From NCBI RefSeq assembly GCF_024206475.1, contig NZ_JAMBPR010000030.1:62001-126000 (forward strand): 64,000 bases of DNA. The letters run 5' to 3'. The stretch's first letter is position 1. Each line of letters opens with the position of its first letter. The translations under genes were made by a program, and so were the position numbers. A model generated the notes under the pieces. It had not been told where the DNA came from and searched no databases. It saw only the letters and a list, made by a program, of their open reading frames with translations. Source of the DNA: Paraburkholderia sp. CNPSo 3274. Lineage in GTDB: Bacteria; Pseudomonadota; Gammaproteobacteria; Burkholderiales; Burkholderiaceae. Below, one piece after another: positions 34,446 through 42,920 of the stretch.

Positions 34446-35012
34446 TTACATCAATCTCAGGGGGCCGCTTTCGCTATTGTCAATAACGGGCAGCGAGCGC
34501 GAACCCGGAATTTCGTAATGCCACCATTCGCTTGGAATATGCGTGAATCCTGCCGCATGCATGATGCCGAGCAGCAGCAGGCGATTGCGCTGCACATGCT
34601 GCGGCAATCCGTGATGGAAGTGCTCGGAATCCTTGATCATCGCATCGAAGCTCGTGCCCATGTCGAGCGCTTCACCGTTGCTGTCGATTAAGGTGAGATC
34701 GAGCGCCGTACCCCGGCTATGGTTCGAGCCTCGCCCAAGTTCTGCGATATACGTGGGGTCGGGCAGAAAATCCCACAGTACTTTTTGTGCTTGCGGCGGA
34801 CGGTACGCATCGAAAATGCGCAGCTTCATGCCGACGCTTTCAGCAAGTTCGACGGCTTTGCGCAATCTCGCTTCAGCGGGCGCGAGCAGCAGGGCGTACG
34901 CTTCCTTGTAGATCGCCTCGCCGGTGAAATTGCGATCGGTCGCATACACGAGGTCGAGTTCGACGCCGTGCGTTTCCGGTGTGATGTGAATGAGGTGCGG
35001 TGTATCGGTCAT
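34446..35012 (-). CDS. ddpX: D-Ala-D-Ala dipeptidase (DdpX/VanX family)
   Basis: This 188-residue zinc dipeptidase cleaves D-alanyl-D-alanine from cell-wall turnover. The metal and catalytic motifs of the M15D family are intact: DAYRPP with Arg71, SNHSRGTALD with His98 and Asp105, and EWWH with Glu162 and His165. No signal peptide is present, which fits a cytosolic enzyme acting after import. ATG 35012 is used; a TTG at 35021 is unlikely. It begins 5 bp after the regulator gene and 69 bp before the binding-protein gene, matching the E. coli ddpXABCDF order. Confidence 0.92.
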   Translation of the reverse strand: MTDTPHLIHITPETHGVELDLVYATDRNFTGEAIYKEAYALLLAPAEARLRKAVELAESVGMKLRIFDAYRPPQAQKVLWDFLPDPTYIAELGRGSNHSRGTALDLTLIDSNGEALDMGTSFDAMIKDSEHFHHGLPQHVQRNRLLLLGIMHAAGFTHIPSEWWHYEIPGSRSLPVIDNSESGPLRLM

Positions 35013-35017
35013 GATTG

Positions 35018-35896
35018 TCAAAGATCGAATTGATCGAGTTCACGTTGCAACTCGCGGTTGCGCGCGACACGTTTGTCGATAGTCGAACCGAGCCGCTCGA
35101 CAATCGACGTAATCAGCAGGTTGAACAGGCACGTGAGCGGCGCAAGCGAATCCCAGAACTGACCGACATCGGTTTTCACCTGCAGCAGATCGCAGGCGAA
35201 GTCGCGCGCCCACGGGCAATAGAGATCGGTGACGAGCGCGAACGGCAATTCACGCCGTGCCGCCGCCTCGCAATAGCGGCGCGCGATGCGCGAATAGGCA
35301 CGCGTGTCGGTGACGATCAGATACGGCGACGCGAACTCCGAATTCAGCGACTCCACATACGAGCCTGACATGCCGTTGGAAAAGAACATACGTGGCCGCA
35401 GATATTCGAGGTAGCTGTGGAACGCATTCGAAATGCAGCGCGTCGATTGAATGCCGAGAATAAAGACGGCATCCGCAGCGGCAATGCGCTGCGCGACGCG
35501 GGCGAATGTGTCGCCTAGTGCAAGCCGGTACACATAGCGAATCGCATCGACCTCGAGATCGAGCGAGCGCGCGAGCGTGTCACTCGTGTTTTCCACGCCG
35601 TTCGCGTAGTCGGCGAGGCGCTCGCCGCGCCAGGCGTCGAGGCGATCAGTGATGAACCACGGCCGTGTTTGTGCACCGCGCAATTCGCGCTTCAGGTCGT
35701 CGAGATTGCGATAGCCGACGCTGCGCAGAAAGCGCCCGACCGAAATGCCGCTCGTGCTCGTTTGTTGCGCGATCTGATCCGCCGTCTCCAGACCGAGGCG
35801 CTCCAGATTCGCAAGCATATAACTGGCAATGCGCTTGGCCGTGGGCGTGAGCGTCGCAAAACTCGCTTCGACTGTATGAGCGAATGCGGTGGACAT
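35018..35896 (-). CDS. RpiR/MurR-family regulator
   Basis: This 292-residue protein has an N-terminal HTH_6 domain (residues 1-77: TPTAKRIASYMLANLERLGL, ADQIAQQTSTSGISVGRFLR) and a C-terminal SIS domain (about 120-255: RIAAADAVFILGIQSTRCIS, YLIVTDTRAYSRIA). RpiR-family regulators sense sugar phosphates or cell-wall sugars such as MurNAc-6-P. Heading an operon for D-Ala-D-Ala use, it probably controls the operon in response to peptidoglycan turnover. This is inference. The upstream 225 bp is AT-rich and would hold the promoter. Confidence 0.9.
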   Translation of the reverse strand: MSTAFAHTVEASFATLTPTAKRIASYMLANLERLGLETADQIAQQTSTSGISVGRFLRSVGYRNLDDLKRELRGAQTRPWFITDRLDAWRGERLADYANGVENTSDTLARSLDLEVDAIRYVYRLALGDTFARVAQRIAAADAVFILGIQSTRCISNAFHSYLEYLRPRMFFSNGMSGSYVESLNSEFASPYLIVTDTRAYSRIARRYCEAAARRELPFALVTDLYCPWARDFACDLLQVKTDVGQFWDSLAPLTCLFNLLITSIVERLGSTIDKRVARNRELQRELDQFDL

Positions 35897-36128
35897 CGAG
35901 TCGTGCTTCCGGTCTGCTCGTTAGTTATCTGTCATTGCGCAGCGAACTGGTATGTATATGACAAGGACAATAAAGCGAGTGCTAACTTAATTTCTTTATC
36001 GAATCGCGAAATCCAATAGGGGAATCGACCTTTTCGCGCGAATTCTGCGATTAAAACTGAAAAGGATAGATTAATCAATGACTTGCAGAGCACTTCGATC
36101 GCGCCAAACATAGCGACCCGAAAAGCCT
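35897..36128. promoter_or_regulatory. AT-rich leader upstream of the rpiR-ddp operon
   Basis: This 230-bp stretch is AT-rich compared with both sides and contains no gene. It probably holds the promoter of the minus-strand operon. The specific elements could not be assigned with confidence. Confidence 0.4.
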
Positions 36129-36506
36129 TGCCGCAGGCGGCTGGATGTCCGCTTACGCCATTTTTTGCACAATAAGGTCGATTACCCCAAGCTGCGTTGC
36201 TATGTCGTCGTCGAACTGAAAACGACACCGTTCAAGCCCGAATATGCGGGCCAGCTGAACTTCTACCTGTCCGCAATCGATGCGCAGGTGAAGGCGCCCG
36301 AGGACCAGCCGACCATCGGCCTGCTGCTGTGCAAGGAAAAGAACCGGCTCGTGGCGGAATATGCGCTGCGTGGCGTGGCCAAGCCAATGGGTGTTGCTGA
36401 GTACCAGCTGATGCGCGAGGTGCCACCCTCGCTGGAGACCGGCCTGCCGACCATCGATCAGATCGAGGCCGAACTGCGTCCCGACCTGCCGGACGGCATT
36501 GTGTAA
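36129..36506 (+). pseudogene. YhcG-type (DUF1016) nuclease, C-terminal fragment
   Basis: The frame encodes the catalytic end of a YhcG-like PDDEXK nuclease: LRCYVVVELKTTPFKPEYAG (the E-x-K of the nuclease core), QLNFYLSAIDAQVKAPEDQP, TIGLLLCKEKNRLVAEYAL and GVAKPMGVAEYQL. It ends at 36506. There is no real start; TTG 36165 would give a headless protein, and sequence before about 36140 is not family-like. The N-terminal half of the same family lies at 3986-4431 on the same strand. Confidence 0.8.
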
Positions 36507-36550
36507 GCATCGTCGGGCAACGCCGACGCCATTTTTACCAGCAGGTGCTA

Positions 36551-37251
36551 GTGTCCCGAGTTATAAATTCATTGCCTTATTTGCGTTGTGTACTACCCTG
36601 GGTTGCATGGTTCGCAGATAAGCGAGGCAACGATGAGAGGAAGACCGAAGGCGCCACTGGTTCTGAGTGGGTTGGAACGCGAGCAACTCATAGCGCTGGC
36701 GATGCGACGCAAGACGGCACAGGCGCTTGCTCTGAGAGCGCGTATTGTGCTGGCTTGCGCCGAGGGCATCGACAACAGGACGGTCGCGACAAGACAACGT
36801 GTCGCCTCGCATACGGTTTCGAAGTGGCGTTCGCGATTCATCAGTCACCGCGTGGACGGGTTGCTCGATGCACCGCGCCCGGGCGCACCGAGGACGATCG
36901 AAGACGCGCAGGTGGACGCGGTCGTCGCACGTACGCTCGAATCCGTGCCCATGGGTGCGACTCACTGGAGCACGCGGACAATGGCCCGCGAGATGGGAAT
37001 GTCGCAGACAGCCGTGTCGCGGATCTGGCGTGCCTTCGGATTGCAGCCGCATCAACGATGGTTTGCCACGCTAAGCGAGACATACATCCGCCGCGGCACT
37101 CATCGCTCCACCCGGCAACTCGAACAGGCGATTCGCCAATACATCCAGATCAACAACACTGATCCGAGACCTTTCAACTGGACCAAATCGGCCGACGACA
37201 TCCTCGCCAGCGTCAAGCGATTTTGTCTACGAATTTTCTAACTCGGGACAC
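36551..37251 (+). mobile_element. Internally deleted IS630-family element
   Basis: Inverted ends GTGTCCCGAGTTA (36551-36563) and its complement (37239-37251) bound a 701-bp unit. It is flanked on both sides by TA (36549-36550 and 37252-37253), the normal IS630/mariner target duplication. The transposase gene inside lacks its catalytic middle. With both ends intact the unit could still move if a full-length relative supplies transposase. Confidence 0.88.
36633..37241 (+). pseudogene. IS630-family transposase lacking the DDE core
   Basis: From ATG 36633 the frame encodes 202 residues: the N-terminal HTH region (RKTAQALALRARIVLACAEG, ATRQRVASHTVSKWRSRF) up to AVSRIWRAFGLQPHQ, then it jumps to the C-terminal end (YIRRGTHRSTRQLEQAIRQY, RPFNWTKSADDIL). 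IS630 transposases have about 340 residues; roughly 140 residues with the catalytic DDE triad are gone, yet the frame is kept. The protein might still bind the ends and repress, but cannot catalyse transposition. Confidence 0.88.
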
Positions 37252-37253
37252 TA

Positions 37254-37558
37254 GCGGGCGGCGGTGGGAGGTCCGATGATTTTCAAACCAGGTAGGACCG
37301 GGACCCGCTAAACCTGTATGCGGCACTGAGCTTCGAGCTCGCGACGGGAATGAGGTGCGGGTCAGCGGATTTCATAGGGGCCCGCAGCGGGAATTACAGG
37401 CTGCAACAAGGCCGGATAGAGAGCTGCAACCCACCCTGTCAGTCAGACCACTCGAAGCTGTTGCAAAGCGGGACGCGTTCATAGAGAGCCGTATGACGCG
37501 CGAGTGTCACGTACGGTTCTAGGAGAGGCTCGGGGTGCAAGTCCCCGGGTCTACTCAC
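37254..37558 (+). mobile_element. Group II intron, 3' remnant
   Basis: The last 300 bases of a bacterial group II intron. Domain V (37486-37519) and domain VI (about 37520-37558, GGGG/CCCC stem with the branch-point region, ending CTACTCAC) are complete. The 5' domains and the reverse-transcriptase ORF are missing, replaced by the IS630 element and unrelated DNA. Splicing in cis is impossible. The following exon is an IS5-type transposase gene resuming in frame at 37559, which sets the 3' splice site. Confidence 0.85.
37486..37519 (+). ncRNA. Group II intron domain V
   Basis: Exactly 34 nt with the textbook fold: a nine-pair lower stem (GAGCCGTAT with GTACGGTTC), a two-base AC bulge, a five-pair upper stem (GACGC with GTGTC) and a GCGA tetraloop. 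The catalytic AGC triad is at the second to fourth positions. Confidence 0.92.
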
Positions 37559-37999
37559 CATTTCAGCATGAAGCTTCATGTTGGTGTGGATAGCCAGAGC
37601 GGACTGGCACATAGCGCGGTCGTCACGGCGGCCAACGTGCACGACAAACACCCACTGCCACAGCTTCTGCATGGGCAGGAGCAGCGCGTCTATGGCGACA
37701 GCGCGTATGCGAGCCAGAAAGCACTGATCCATGGCAAGGCCCCGAAGGCCCGCGACTTCACGAATCAGCGCACGCGCCGCAAGGACAGCGTCGATGAAGC
37801 GGCGCGTCGCAAGAACCGCAACAAGTCGAAGATTCGCGCCCGCGTCGAACATGTGTTTGCTGTGGTCAAACGGTTGTGGGGTTTCACGAAGGTGCGCTAT
37901 CGGGGTCTGGCGAAGAACGCTAATCGCGCCTTCGTTACGCTCGCGCTGGCGAACCTTTACCTTTCGCGAGGTCGATTTACGGCACAGGTGCGCCCGTAA
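37559..37999 (+). pseudogene. IS5-family transposase, C-terminal exon
   Basis: Starting in frame just after the intron, this piece encodes HFSMKLHVGVDSQSGLAHS, the second catalytic Asp in RVYGDSAYASQKAL and the catalytic Glu in ARVEHVFAVVKRLWGF (Y-2-R-3-E-6-K type region), ending LSRGRFTAQVRP. The N-terminal half with the first Asp is missing. The intron had inserted between the family's W-H residue pair. A small GC hairpin (38011-38025) follows the stop. Confidence 0.88.
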
Positions 38000-38203
38000 T
38001 GGGCGAAACACGGGCGAAAAGCCCGCGCAAAGCGCCCGCGGCGCGAAAAACGAACCGGAATGACCATCTTCATTGGTGATTCGGAAAGTTTACGCATGTG
38101 CCATCACGATCAGCTGCGTTTACACGGCTTGATCAGCATTGCCTTAACTCACCACCGCGAGCCGGTTTCGCGGTTCAATCTGTCCGCATGTAAACGCGAA
38201 AGC

Positions 38204-40021
38204 TCATCGCCGTATCAGCGACCACAACAGCAGCGCCAGCAATAGAACCGAGATCCCCTGCCAGAACAGCACTGGTTCGCTCTCGAGCAAGGGCTTGCGT
38301 CGAACCGGAGCCATCGCACCCTGGCCGCTCGAAAGGCGCTCGAGATCGGCGCAGACTGCGAGTACGTCCTGATACCTGCGTGCGGGATCGGACTGCAGCG
38401 CTTTCTCCAGCACGAGGTCAAGCCAATGCGGCGCGTCGAGCCGGTACTCGTAGAGCGGCACGCGACCATTGAAGCCGTACGGCAGTTTGCCGCCGCTGAA
38501 CAGACGGTACAGCGTCACGCCATACGCAAATACCTCGGAGCGCGCATCGCCTTGCGCACCCCTCATCAACTCAGGCGCCATGTACGCGGGTGAGCCAGGC
38601 GCGGAGGCTGGGCCCGGTAGCTCCATACCGGGCATATAACCAAAGCCCAGGTCGAGCAGGCACGTCCTGTCGTCCTGCATCACCAGCACGTTCTCGGGCT
38701 TGATATCGCGATGGAAGACATTGCGCCGATTCAGCGCGTCGATCGAGCGGCCCAATTGCCGTGCTATTCCGATCGCGCGCGGCAGCCCTATGGGCTCGGG
38801 CGCCGAAAGCAGCTTTTCGAGCGTGACTCCCGCGCCGAGCGGCATCACCACATAAAGCCGGGTTTGCCGATTGGCGTCAACAGGCAGCGGCGCGAGCACG
38901 CCGGCGTCGCCGACCTTGCCTGCGAGCCAGCGCTCCCGCACGGTCGACTGGCGTATGTTCTCGTCTTGCTCGACGCGCGGTTTGGGAAACTTGAGCGCCA
39001 GTGGCGTGTCCGGATCGGCCAGATCGTAGCCGGCGAAGATCCGCGAATAGAAGCCATCGCTGAGCACGCTCTTGAGCAGATATCCATCGATCACGTCGCC
39101 GGCGTCGGGCACGGCGAGAATCGGCAGCATGCCGACCACTCGCTCCAGGTAGCCGACGTCGAGCAAAGGCAGGCTGCCGACGTCAATCACCGCGCTCGTG
39201 ACGTCGTCCTGGGAGCCGCGCGTCAGTGCCAGCGCGTCGAGTCGGCGCGCAGTTTCGAGCGCGCCATTGCGCGTCGCGAGCACCGTCTGCAGTTCCCGCA
39301 CTGGCACATGACGATAAAGACCGTCTGAGCACAATAGCAGGCGATCATCCTCGCGCAGTTCGAACGTTTCGAAGCGGGTCACGAGCGCCGGGTTCATGCC
39401 AACGGCGTGCGCCACGTACGAACCAAAAGCAACCGGCACAATGTCGTCTTCGCCGATTTGTGCCAGTTGCCCGTCGCGCAGCAAATAGAGCCGCACATCT
39501 CCGGCCGCTACCAGATACGCTGTGGCGCGCCGTATGACCAGCGCTGCAAATGACGCGGCCATCTGTTTAAGCTTTGGATCGACGCGGCCCATGTGGTGCA
39601 GCCAGCCGTGCAGCGCCTGTAGCGAACGCGCAGCGGCCACGCTGGGCTGGAGCGTTTCGGGTAGCCCGTAATACGCATCGATGAAGGTACGCACTGAAAG
39701 TTCGGCCGCGACCCGGCCACCCTGACTTCCGCTCACTCCGTCAGCCAGCGCGATCACACTGCCACGCGCGGCGCGCGCAGCCAGGTCGCCGAGCATCACG
39801 CCGAAATAGTCCTCGTTGACGCGATTTTGCCCGCGCAGACGCGCCGGGCGGGAGACGCAGCCGATCTCGAGCGCGGCGCATTCGCCGCGCTCGGGCTGCA
39901 ACTGCAAGTCGACTTCCTGAGAATACGCTTCGCGAGTTGCAACGGCCGTCCCGGCTGCATGGACCGACCTCCGGTCCCCAGCCGGTGCAGACAGGCGGTC
40001 CAGGGAGCGCGGTTCAGTCAT
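38204..40021 (-). CDS. Fused PP2C phosphatase and serine/threonine kinase, membrane-anchored
   Basis: This 605-residue protein joins opposing activities. Residues about 50-283 form a PP2C phosphatase with metal-binding motifs NEDYFG (69-74), ADGVSG (94-99) and SQDDVTS (270-276). Residues about 312-565 form a protein kinase with the ATP lysine in ALKFPKP (Lys344), catalytic loop HRDIKPEN (437-444) and APE (482-484); the usual DFG is DLG (457-459). A C-terminal helix (FWQGISVLLLALLLWSLI) anchors it to the membrane. Its ATG directly follows the permease stop (TAAATG), so the two are coupled; it may regulate that permease or the glx enzymes. No target site can be read. Confidence 0.9.
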   Translation of the reverse strand: MTEPRSLDRLSAPAGDRRSVHAAGTAVATREAYSQEVDLQLQPERGECAALEIGCVSRPARLRGQNRVNEDYFGVMLGDLAARAARGSVIALADGVSGSQGGRVAAELSVRTFIDAYYGLPETLQPSVAAARSLQALHGWLHHMGRVDPKLKQMAASFAALVIRRATAYLVAAGDVRLYLLRDGQLAQIGEDDIVPVAFGSYVAHAVGMNPALVTRFETFELREDDRLLLCSDGLYRHVPVRELQTVLATRNGALETARRLDALALTRGSQDDVTSAVIDVGSLPLLDVGYLERVVGMLPILAVPDAGDVIDGYLLKSVLSDGFYSRIFAGYDLADPDTPLALKFPKPRVEQDENIRQSTVRERWLAGKVGDAGVLAPLPVDANRQTRLYVVMPLGAGVTLEKLLSAPEPIGLPRAIGIARQLGRSIDALNRRNVFHRDIKPENVLVMQDDRTCLLDLGFGYMPGMELPGPASAPGSPAYMAPELMRGAQGDARSEVFAYGVTLYRLFSGGKLPYGFNGRVPLYEYRLDAPHWLDLVLEKALQSDPARRYQDVLAVCADLERLSSGQGAMAPVRRKPLLESEPVLFWQGISVLLLALLLWSLIRR

Positions 40022-41455
40022 TTACTTTTTGCCGTGAGTCATCACGTCGCTGGTTTCCAGATCGTGTTCGATCTTCTCGAGCACCTGCGGCGAACGCTTC
40101 TTCAGCATGAGCAACCAGACCGTGCCGACCAGCATGTACGCCACGAACAGATACGGCAGTATGTTATACGGATAGTCCGGCACCGGATAGACGCTGCCGA
40201 TCACTGCGCCGACCATCGCCAGCGCGCCAAGCACGCTCCACAGCACGTTGACCGGCTTGAGCACGCCCAGCTTCTTCAGATAGATAGGCGCGGAAACCGC
40301 GACGAGAAAATAGGTCACCAGAAAGCCAAAGGTGGCGAACGTACTCGTGTAACCGAAGGTATTGAGCGGACCGGTGCCAAGCATCGCAATGCACACAACG
40401 AGCGTCACGATCGAGGAAAACGCCACAGCGAGATACGGTGTCTGGTGCGTGCGGTGAATCATTCCCATCGAGCGGTGCACGAACTGGTAGCGCCCCATGG
40501 AGTACAGCAGGCGGCTGGACGAGTTGATGCACGCAAGGACGCACGAGAACGCGCTGACCGAAGCGATCAGATAAAACACCGGGCCGAGCGGCGAGGCGCC
40601 GACGCTTGCAAGCAAGGTAGTAAGCACGGCCGAATCGGCACCGAGCTTGGCTGCATCGTCGTGGTAGGCGATCGTCATCGAATAGGCGACGAACATGAAG
40701 AACAGGCCCGACAGGATCACGCTCCAGACCACGGCGCGCGGAATGATGCGCAGCGGGTTCCTGGTCTCCTGGCCGAGCGAGGCAGCACTTTCGAAGCCCA
40801 CGTACGAGAAGATGCCCAGCACCATGCCCTGCGCCATACCCTTCCCGCTCACGCCCTGCAGGCTCAATTGCGTATGGTCGATGATATGGTCAGGATGCAG
40901 GGCGAGCACGTAGATCAGCACGCCGCCCACGATCACCACCGAAGCTGCCTCGATTGCCAGTGAGAGGCGCGAGGAAAGCTTCACGTCGCGTGCGGAGAAG
41001 AACCAGGCGAGAGCAATGAAAACGGTGTAGACCGCCCACGACGGGATATTGATGCCCCAGGAAGAGAAGGCATTCTGCACGAACACCACACCCGCGGCAC
41101 CTACCCCCATCGCGGTGCCCACATATGCCGCGATCAACCCCCAGCCGGCCATGCCCCCTGCTATCGGCCCCAGCGCGCGCGAAATATAGATGAAGAATGA
41201 CCCAGCGGTTGCAATCCGGCTGGAGAGCGCGATGATGCTCATGCTGACAAGCAGCAGCCCGAGCGTCGAAAGTCCATAAATCAGCCAGGTCCCCGCGCCC
41301 GCCAGCGCCGCGATCGCGGTCACATTGATCGAAGGCGTAAAGGTTGGCGAAACGTTTGCGATAGATTGGCCAATCACCTCGGCAAAACCTAAAGTACCGG
41401 CACGCAGGCCGGTTGACGATGCCGGCGCTGCCTGTGTGGTGCTTTGCGTACTCAT
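40022..41455 (-). CDS. APC-family amino acid/amine permease
   Basis: This 477-residue permease has about 12 membrane helices. Family features include the TM1 helix break (GFAEVIGQSIANVSPTF), GSFFIYISRALGPIAGGMAG, GIFSYVGFESAASLGQETRN (TM6) and ACINSSSRLLYSMGRY. It would import an amino acid or amine by cation symport. It lies 77 bp after the GlxD-like gene in a minus-strand run with glx and glnT genes, so the cargo is probably their substrate. It is followed immediately by the kinase-phosphatase. Confidence 0.9.
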   Translation of the reverse strand: MSTQSTTQAAPASSTGLRAGTLGFAEVIGQSIANVSPTFTPSINVTAIAALAGAGTWLIYGLSTLGLLLVSMSIIALSSRIATAGSFFIYISRALGPIAGGMAGWGLIAAYVGTAMGVGAAGVVFVQNAFSSWGINIPSWAVYTVFIALAWFFSARDVKLSSRLSLAIEAASVVIVGGVLIYVLALHPDHIIDHTQLSLQGVSGKGMAQGMVLGIFSYVGFESAASLGQETRNPLRIIPRAVVWSVILSGLFFMFVAYSMTIAYHDDAAKLGADSAVLTTLLASVGASPLGPVFYLIASVSAFSCVLACINSSSRLLYSMGRYQFVHRSMGMIHRTHQTPYLAVAFSSIVTLVVCIAMLGTGPLNTFGYTSTFATFGFLVTYFLVAVSAPIYLKKLGVLKPVNVLWSVLGALAMVGAVIGSVYPVPDYPYNILPYLFVAYMLVGTVWLLMLKKRSPQVLEKIEHDLETSDVMTHGKK

Positions 41456-41532
41456 GTAGGGCTCCTGAAAGATTGGTGATTTAACGGACTTTGCTTAAAT
41501 TTCCCAGAGTCAAAAATTCCAGCCAACTGAAT

Positions 41533-42894
41533 TTAATTGTTCCAGCCGGGAATCCACGAAGTGCCCGCGAGCGGCACGCGTGCCATCGCTGCGGCTTCCA
41601 CGGTCAGGGCGACCAGATCCTCGGGCTCGAGGTGATGCACGTTCTGCTTCCCGCAGGCACGCGCGATCGTCGTCAGCTCCATGTTCAACGTCTTCAGGTA
41701 GTTGCGCACACGGCGCGAACCTTCGTCGGGCAGGACGCGCTGTTCGAGAACGGCGTCCTGTGTCGTCACGCCAACGGGGCATTTACCGGTGTGGCAGTGG
41801 TGGCAGAAGCCCGGCGACGTGCCAAGCGCTGCATAGTCGGCAGCCGCCGAATGCAGTGCGCCGTTCTGGAAGTAGCTGTCACTATTGCAGCCGAGTGCCA
41901 TCAGCATGCCCTGCCCGATCGCGACGGCGTCTGCACCAAGCGCCAGCGCCTTGGCTACGTCGGCTCCCGTCCGTATGCCGCCCGACACGATCAGCTGCAC
42001 CTGCCCTTTCATGTCCAGTTCTTCGAGAGCGTCCACCGCCTGGCGAACCGCAGCCAGCGTCGGAATCCCGACGTTCTCGATGAAGCAGGTCTGTGTAGCC
42101 GCGGTGCCCCCCTGCATTCCGTCGATCACGACCACGTCCGCGCCAGCATGTACGGCAAGCTTGACGTCGTTGAACGTGCGGGTTGCCCCGACCTTCACAT
42201 ACACGGGCGTGTTCCAGTCAGTAATTTCGCGCAGTTCCTGGATCTTGATCGCCAGATCGTCGGGACCGGTCCAGTCCGGGTGACGGCTCGCCGAGCGCTG
42301 GTCGACGCCGGCTGGCAAGGTACGCATCGCCGCCACGCGCGGATTGACTTTCTGCCCGAGCAGCATCCCGCCACCACCCGGCTTTGCGCCCTGGCCAATC
42401 ACGATTTCGATCGCGTCGGCACGGCGCACGTCGTCCGGATTGAAGCCGTAGCGCGACGGCAGGCACTGATAAACCAGCGTCTTCGACGAGCGGCGCTCCT
42501 CCTGGGTCATGCCGCCGTCGCCAGTGGTCGTGGACGTGCCCATCGCCGTCGCGGCCTGCCCGAGCGCCTCCTTGACGTTCGCGGACAGTGCGCCGAAGCT
42601 CATGCCCGCAATCGTGACCGGAATATCCAGCACGACAGGTTTCTTTGCGAAGCGAGTGCCCAGCACAGTCTGGGTCGAGCACTTCTCGCGGTACCCTTCG
42701 AGCGGATAGCGCGACAGCGAGGCGCCGAGAAACAGCAGGTCGTCGAAATGCGGCACGTGGCGCTTCGCGCCCAGACCGCGAATTTCATAAAGACCTCGCT
42801 GTGCCGCCGAGTGGATATAGTCGATCGTCTTGCGGTCGTAGCCGTGCGACTCTTCGTGCTGCAAACGAACGAATTGAACGGGTTTGGCATCCAT
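41533..42894 (-). CDS. glxD: FMN-binding glutamate-synthase-like subunit (GlxD/MgsC)
   Basis: This 453-residue protein matches the synthase domain of glutamate synthase as a stand-alone subunit: TIAGMSFGALSANVKEAL, TGDGGMTQEER, GQGAKPGGGGMLLG, QLIVSGGIRTGADVAKAL (FMN phosphate site) and an iron-sulfur Cys motif FCHHCHTGKCPVG. ATG 42894 has AAGG upstream and gives the normal N-terminus. In Rhizobium glxBCD and methylotroph mgsABC the three glutamate-synthase pieces are separate genes, as here. The enzyme may make N-methylglutamate-like products from glutamate and an amine; the true amine is unknown. Confidence 0.88.
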   Translation of the reverse strand: MDAKPVQFVRLQHEESHGYDRKTIDYIHSAAQRGLYEIRGLGAKRHVPHFDDLLFLGASLSRYPLEGYREKCSTQTVLGTRFAKKPVVLDIPVTIAGMSFGALSANVKEALGQAATAMGTSTTTGDGGMTQEERRSSKTLVYQCLPSRYGFNPDDVRRADAIEIVIGQGAKPGGGGMLLGQKVNPRVAAMRTLPAGVDQRSASRHPDWTGPDDLAIKIQELREITDWNTPVYVKVGATRTFNDVKLAVHAGADVVVIDGMQGGTAATQTCFIENVGIPTLAAVRQAVDALEELDMKGQVQLIVSGGIRTGADVAKALALGADAVAIGQGMLMALGCNSDSYFQNGALHSAAADYAALGTSPGFCHHCHTGKCPVGVTTQDAVLEQRVLPDEGSRRVRNYLKTLNMELTTIARACGKQNVHHLEPEDLVALTVEAAAMARVPLAGTSWIPGWNN

Positions 42895-42920
42895 GGGGAA
42901 CCTTCTCAGAGAGCGTGTGT

